From Winogradskyella flava (GTDB lineage Bacteria; Bacteroidota; Bacteroidia; Flavobacteriales; Flavobacteriaceae), in assembly GCF_014243395.1 (NCBI RefSeq), contig NZ_JACLCP010000001.1, positions 682,001 to 746,000 of the forward strand: 64,000 nucleotides of DNA. Direction: 5' to 3'. The position numbers and the translations under genes were made by a program. Shown here piece after piece: positions 60,321 through 64,000 of the stretch. Positions within the stretch are counted from its first letter, which is position 1. Each line of letters starts with the position of its first letter. Below the pieces are notes generated by a model. That model searched no databases. It saw only the letters and a list, made by a program, of their open reading frames with translations, and was not told where the DNA came from.

Positions 60321-60833
60321 TCATAATTTTTTTATCATTACAATATTGTTATAGGTATTTTCTTCCATGGTAAAAGGTGCACGTCCAACTATTTTAAAAC
60401 TATGTTTTTTGTAAAAACTAATAGCTCTTAGATTGGAATCTAAAACCCAAAGCCAATATTGTTTTATATTAAGACTTATTAAGGTTCTCTCGGCTTCTTT
60501 TAATAATTTTTCGCCAACTCCCGTGTTGCAAAACCATTCAAGAATATAGAGCTTATTCAGTTCTGGAGCAATGATTTCTGTGCTATGACATTTTTTATCA
60601 AACTCAATTTCCAAAACTCCAATAAGATTGTTTTTGTATTCCGCAACAATGATATGATTAGGATTTGAGGCTATAGTTTTTTCTATTCTAGACACGCTAA
60701 ACTGTTCTACAATAAAGTTGGCAAATTCATCAGAAACGCCATCAGTTCCATAAGTTTTAATATATACTTGTTTATAGAGTATAGATAGTTTTCGGGAATC
60801 TTCTATAACCGCTTTTCTAATGGTAATAGGCAT
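60321..60833 (-). CDS. GNAT N-acetyltransferase
   Basis: A 170-residue transferase: PITIRKAVIEDSRKLSILYKQVYIKTYG, an acetyl-CoA loop (WFCNTGVGEKLLKEAERTL; less perfect than usual, GVGEKL instead of GxGxxL with Arg), and WVLDSNLRAISFYKKHSFKIVG. Substrate unknown. Between the DUF1801 gene (3-base gap) and the VOC gene (4-base gap), so one operon. Confidence 0.85.
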   Translation of the reverse strand: MPITIRKAVIEDSRKLSILYKQVYIKTYGTDGVSDEFANFIVEQFSVSRIEKTIASNPNHIIVAEYKNNLIGVLEIEFDKKCHSTEIIAPELNKLYILEWFCNTGVGEKLLKEAERTLISLNIKQYWLWVLDSNLRAISFYKKHSFKIVGRAPFTMEENTYNNIVMIKKL

Positions 60834-60836
60834 TAA

Positions 60837-61295
60837 TTATTTTTTCTTTAAAGCTGTTTCATAAATATCAATCCACTCTTTACAGGTCATTTTTCTTGTA
60901 AGTTCGCCTATGAGTTCAAAAGGAATTTCATCCATTTTTTTGAATCTTATACAGCTTTTACCCATATCTAATTTGCGCTTACAATGCTTAGGATATTCAT
61001 TAACAAACCAATCGTGTAGTTCTTTTTTCGCATAGATACCGCTGTGATATAAGTTCACGGAACTCTTTTGTGAAGCGAAACTCATAAATGGCAAAGGTGT
61101 TTTTTGGTCGCAATGATAGCCATCGGGATACACCGAATGTGGCACATAATAGCCTATCATTTTATATATCATTCCCTCTTCAAAATTTTCAGGTAAATTT
61201 TCCTTAATGACATTTCTTAGCTTTTTAAGAGCTTCTTGTCGCTCCTCTGGAACTTGACTAATATAGTCTTCTGGTGATGTTGCGTCGTATTGCAT
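60837..61295 (-). CDS. DUF1801 domain protein
   Basis: A 152-residue soluble protein of the DUF1801/YdhG-like family: SPEDYISQVPEERQEALKKLRNVIKENLPENFEEGMIYKMIGYYVPHSVYP, then MGKSCIRFKKMDEIPFELIGEL. The family has a fold with a large hydrophobic cleft and no known activity. The first gene of a three-gene run with GNAT and VOC. Normal length. Confidence 0.85.
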   Translation of the reverse strand: MQYDATSPEDYISQVPEERQEALKKLRNVIKENLPENFEEGMIYKMIGYYVPHSVYPDGYHCDQKTPLPFMSFASQKSSVNLYHSGIYAKKELHDWFVNEYPKHCKRKLDMGKSCIRFKKMDEIPFELIGELTRKMTCKEWIDIYETALKKK

Positions 61296-61314
61296 AATAA
61301 TAGATTAATTTAAG

Positions 61315-61824
61315 TTATTTGCGTTGTAGTATGAGTCCGGATACTAAAGATATAATGAAACCTATAATTATTACGGTCCCAAACATCATAAAAGCCATAA
61401 AACTAGGACTTCCATAGGCCTCCATTTGTTGTTTAAATTCTGTACTTTTAGTCTTATATTCTTCAGCTGAGATACCACTTTGCTGTAATTTATTCAGGTA
61501 ATATTCTGAGTAATCCGCAACAAAATCTGGATTAATTTGAGTCGTGTATACAAAATCCATTATTGCTACACCAATTGCTGAAAATAAGGCAATGAACATT
61601 CCGATTCCTAAAGCCCTAGCAAAAGTAACTTTCCCATTATTTTCTCTATCTCGATAATATTTAATACCAAAAAACACAAATAATAATGAGAGTACGATTG
61701 ATGTATAACCAATGAGCTCTCCATAATCATAGTCGACACCCATTCCTAAAAAGAAAGGTAATCCAAAAAATATAAATCCGGTTATGAGCGCATATAATCC
61801 AAATCTTAATACTGTTTTTTTCAT
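61315..61824 (-). CDS. DUF4199 membrane protein
   Basis: A 169-residue inner-membrane protein with four spans (LYALITGFIFFGLPFF; LIGYTSIVLSLLFVFFGIKYYRD; ALGIGMFIALFSAIGVAIMDFVYTT; FMMFGTVIIIGFIISLVSGLIL) and the family signature FFGIKYYRDRENNGKVTFARALGIG. Function unknown. The LuxR-type regulator lies 103 bases upstream on the same strand, a pairing I regard as typical for flavobacteria. Confidence 0.82.
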   Translation of the reverse strand: MKKTVLRFGLYALITGFIFFGLPFFLGMGVDYDYGELIGYTSIVLSLLFVFFGIKYYRDRENNGKVTFARALGIGMFIALFSAIGVAIMDFVYTTQINPDFVADYSEYYLNKLQQSGISAEEYKTKSTEFKQQMEAYGSPSFMAFMMFGTVIIIGFIISLVSGLILQRK

Positions 61825-61927
61825 TGTTTTTAATTTTGATTAGTTAGTCAAAAGTAGAAATAGAGGCACTTCTAAGACTCATACTTAAGTACCATTTCGT
61901 TCCGACTTTAGTTCTAAAACTAATAAA

Positions 61928-62338
61928 TTAAATGATATTTAAGCTTTTTGATATTTGGATGGCTTGTGTTCGACGTTTTGCATCAAGCTTAACTAGCAGG
62001 TTAGATACGTGTGTCTTTATAGTACTTTCAGAAACAAAAAGTTTCTCTGCAATTTCTTGATTAGATAAGCCTAATGCGACTTCTTTTAAAACTTCATACT
62101 CGCGTTTACTTAAACCGAGTTCCCCAATTTTAGCAAAATCAACTTCATCTTTTGGACTTTCTAAAGATTTTTGAGTTTTTTTATTGATAAAAAGTCCAAT
62201 ACCAATTGAAATTATAGCAACAAAAGCCATGATATATTCCACTTGTAAGTCACTACTGACCACAGCATATTTACTAAACTGAAAAAGTAATAGTAATGCT
62301 ACAATGAGTAAGCTAAAAACAAGAATGGTTTTCTTCAT
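61928..62338 (-). CDS. Membrane-anchored LuxR-type HTH regulator
   Basis: A 136-residue protein with two N-terminal spans (FSLLIVALLLLFQFSKYAVV; VEYIMAFVAIISIGIGLFI), a short linker and a LuxR/GerE helix-turn-helix (about 75-130: GLSKREYEVLKEVALGLSNQEIAEKLFVSESTIKTHVSNLLVKL). Membrane tethering of a DNA-binding domain without receiver suggests response to envelope signals through its partner DUF4199 protein; inferred. Confidence 0.85.
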   Translation of the reverse strand: MKKTILVFSLLIVALLLLFQFSKYAVVSSDLQVEYIMAFVAIISIGIGLFINKKTQKSLESPKDEVDFAKIGELGLSKREYEVLKEVALGLSNQEIAEKLFVSESTIKTHVSNLLVKLDAKRRTQAIQISKSLNII

Positions 62339-62347
62339 TCTATAAAA

Positions 62348-63325
62348 TTAGCAAAATTTTGCTTTGATTTTATTCACTATAGTTTGCGCTAGTTTTATAT
62401 TGCTTTCGACGGTCCAACCAGCCACATGAGGTGTAAGAATAACGTTATCTGCATTAACTAAATACTGAAACGCTTCTGGGAGATTAGATTTTTTACCTTT
62501 TCGCATCCATCTGAATTTTGGTTCGTCAATTTTAAACAGATTCTCAAAAGACGTTTTTTCATATTCTAAAACATCAAGACCAGCACCTAGGATTTTTCCC
62601 GAGTCTAAAGCTGATACTAAATCTTCGGTCACGACGCTTTTACCACGTGCTGTATTGATTAACCAAAATGGTTTTTTAAAGTTGTTAATGAACTCTGCAT
62701 TCACCATTTCTAAGGTTAATGGTGTTTGAGGTGTATGCAAACTTAATATATCTGCTTTTTCTTGAAGTTTTTTTAGCGAAACTTGTCTACAATTGTCGTC
62801 ACCAACATTAGCTTTAATATCATAGCAAAGGACTTCAACGTCGAAACCTCGAAGTTTTTTAGCAAAGGCTTTTCCCATATTACCATAACCAATGAGACCA
62901 ATAATTTTCCCATCGAGTTCTAAACCACGATTAGCTTCACGTAACCATTTACCCTGTCTAACTTCCTTATCTGCTTTATTAAGTTTATTGAATAGGGATA
63001 GCAGCATACCTAAGGCATGTTCACCAACTGCATTACGGTTACCTTCAGGTGCATTAAAAAGTGTTACACCCTTTTTTTCCGCATATTCGCAATCTATGTT
63101 TTCTAACCCAGCACCAACACGACCTATGAATTTTAAGTTTATGGCTTTATCTAGAAATTGTTCATCTATGGTAAATCGACTTCTTATGATGATGCCCTTA
63201 TACTCTGCGATTTTGGCTTCAACATCTTGTTTTGAAGATTTATAATCTTCATGATTGGTAAAGCCTAAATCGTTAAGTTGATTTATGAGTAGCTCGTGAT
63301 TGGTATCTAGGTGTAGTATTTTCAT
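62348..63325 (-). CDS. D-2-hydroxyacid dehydrogenase
   Basis: A 325-residue NAD-dependent dehydrogenase of the phosphoglycerate/lactate family: RSRFTIDEQFLDKAINLKFIGRVGAGLENID, Rossmann turn GLIGYGNMGKAFAKKL, LHTPQTPLTLEMVNAEF, catalytic Arg in NTARGK, Glu in LDVLEYE and His in ILTPHVAGWT. Serine synthesis (SerA-like, without ACT domain) is possible. Follows the LuxR gene by 9 bases in the upstream direction; independent transcription is likely. Confidence 0.9.
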   Translation of the reverse strand: MKILHLDTNHELLINQLNDLGFTNHEDYKSSKQDVEAKIAEYKGIIIRSRFTIDEQFLDKAINLKFIGRVGAGLENIDCEYAEKKGVTLFNAPEGNRNAVGEHALGMLLSLFNKLNKADKEVRQGKWLREANRGLELDGKIIGLIGYGNMGKAFAKKLRGFDVEVLCYDIKANVGDDNCRQVSLKKLQEKADILSLHTPQTPLTLEMVNAEFINNFKKPFWLINTARGKSVVTEDLVSALDSGKILGAGLDVLEYEKTSFENLFKIDEPKFRWMRKGKKSNLPEAFQYLVNADNVILTPHVAGWTVESNIKLAQTIVNKIKAKFC

Positions 63326-63331
63326 GATAAC

Positions 63332-63349
63332 TTCCCACGTACATGGGAA
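63332..63349. repeat. Short hairpin repeat, type 2
   Basis: ttcccacgtacatgggaa: 6-bp stem with a gtac centre, followed by tctc. Second example of the unit at 43761. Confidence 0.6.
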
Positions 63350-63361
63350 TCTCTTTTTTCT

Positions 63362-63391
63362 GTCATTCTGAACTAGTTTCAGAATCTTTTT
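63362..63391. repeat. Dispersed hairpin repeat, copy 3
   Basis: gtcattctgaac, tag, tttcagaatctt: 8-bp stem, 5-base loop, the same design as copies 1 and 2, 13 bases after a type 2 hairpin. Confidence 0.75.
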
Positions 63392-63425
63392 GGTAAAGTT
63401 AAGAGATACTGAAATAAATTCAGCA

Positions 63426-64000
63426 TTACTTTTTTAACTCTTCATCGATCTTCTCAATAACTTTACAGGTGGTTTCAGATACCTTAACACATTGACTAAA
63501 ATATAGTTGTGCTAAATAATTACTTTCATAAAGTATATTCAGAAATTCTGCATTTTGTAAAATGTTATCATAGTCATTTGGTTTATATCTTGTACCATTC
63601 ATTAATTTAAAGTGCTTACGCGTAAATGGCAGTGTTGCGTTGGTAAATGCATTTGCCACTTTTGTTTCTTGATCTTTTAAAAGCCAATAGTCTTCTTCAT
63701 ATAGCTTAACTAAATTAAGACGTAAACTCTTATTACTGATGATATCTAATCCTTGACTTTTTAGATTTTCGAAAGTAGCATAAGATATACCAAAAGCGTA
63801 ATTACCAGTTGGCACATAAAAATAAGAGTCTAAAGAATCATGATAGGTGCGTTTGGCTTCTAGATGCTCTATGAGTTTTTTACTTTTTGTTTTAAAATCT
63901 GCGAATTGTAGTTTTCGTTTTTCTAAAATGGCTTTATTGGATTCCAGTCCTTGTTTTAGTTCTTCTAATACATCGCGTTCTCTTGTGCGTTCTTTTCGAT
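63426..64000 (-). CDS. DUF6090 family protein, C-terminal part (cut by window edge)
   Basis: 191 residues of an open frame that runs off the right edge; a GTG at 63815 is not the start. The first visible residues (RKERTRERDVLEELKQGLESNKAILEKRK, in the charged region just after the anchor) and the mid-domain motif FENLKSQGLDIISNKSLRLNLVKL match the paralogues at 10-14 kb. The anchor cassette should lie just outside. This shows that the family is not confined to the 10-14 kb array. Confidence 0.75.
   Translation of the reverse strand, partial: RKERTRERDVLEELKQGLESNKAILEKRKLQFADFKTKSKKLIEHLEAKRTYHDSLDSYFYVPTGNYAFGISYATFENLKSQGLDIISNKSLRLNLVKLYEEDYWLLKDQETKVANAFTNATLPFTRKHFKLMNGTRYKPNDYDNILQNAEFLNILYESNYLAQLYFSQCVKVSETTCKVIEKIDEELKK

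Noticed and set aside
1..64000. tRNA or rRNA genes
   Set aside because: Visual search for the T-loop and 3' end signatures on both strands gave nothing convincing. A tRNA search program would settle it.

Overview
The window is a continuous piece of a low-GC chromosome from a member of the Bacteroidota, almost certainly a marine-type Flavobacteriaceae. Evidence: a type IX secretion (gliding-motility type B) C-terminal domain, a complete Bat aerotolerance operon, DUF6090 membrane proteins, DUF1800/DUF1501 and CarboxypepD_reg-like proteins, the cvpA-pheS neighbourhood, a bifunctional OlsF-type acyltransferase, many signal peptides ending in AQ or SQ, and Bacteroidota-style -7 boxes. The genus cannot be fixed from this sequence. 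I see no rRNA, tRNA, CRISPR array, transposase, integrase or phage gene. No gene-free stretch exceeds about 230 bases.

Layout. 1-10 kb: the N-terminal end of a PBP1C glycosyltransferase (cut by the left edge), a T9SS-secreted repeat protein, a small monooxygenase-like protein, an SH3 protein and a giant alpha-2-macroglobulin lipoprotein with an intact thioester. A compact four-stem, cloverleaf-like DNA element lies at 4182-4295. 10-14.2 kb: a leftward operon of five DUF6090 paralogues with a shared membrane-anchor cassette and divergent C-termini. It is headed by a 63-residue coiled coil with an EF-hand-like end and contains two 42-codon hybrid mini-ORFs inside a perfect 164-bp direct repeat; a sixth paralogue runs off the right edge. 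14.3-14.8 kb: a DUF559 nuclease-like gene framed by 13-bp inverted repeats. 14.8-22 kb: isoaspartyl peptidase, ALDH7-type dehydrogenase, an OmpA/helix-hairpin-helix pair and a DUF1800-DUF1501 pair.

22-26.7 kb: a tightly packed leftward run of aldo/keto reductase, SDR, a SIR2-like protein and an AlbA_2 (Schlafen-type) protein. The last two are joined by a four-base TTGA stop/start overlap and are the best candidate here for an undescribed, possibly defensive, two-gene system. 26.8-36.5 kb: moxR, a DUF58 gene, a two-membrane-span protein, batA, batB, an extra secreted protein, batC, batD, batE. 36.5-39.2 kb: a small acidic protein, a SulP transporter and a beta-carbonic anhydrase, a plausible bicarbonate uptake and interconversion set. 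39.3-48 kb: cvpA, pheS, gpsA, a Kelch protein, a BON-LysM protein, a TlpA-type thioredoxin and several unknowns.

48-64 kb: a DMT transporter, mfd, a TerB-like protein, fructose-1,6-bisphosphatase, an operon of GNAT, aspartate kinase, OlsF-like acyltransferase and a CarboxypepD_reg protein, two LEA-like repeat proteins (one fused to a DUF4870 membrane domain), then a leftward series of small soluble enzymes, a DUF4199/LuxR pair, a D-2-hydroxyacid dehydrogenase and the partial DUF6090 gene. Hairpin repeats of the GTCATyCTGAAC type occur three times in the right-hand third. All functional statements rest on motif recognition by eye; no database search was possible.
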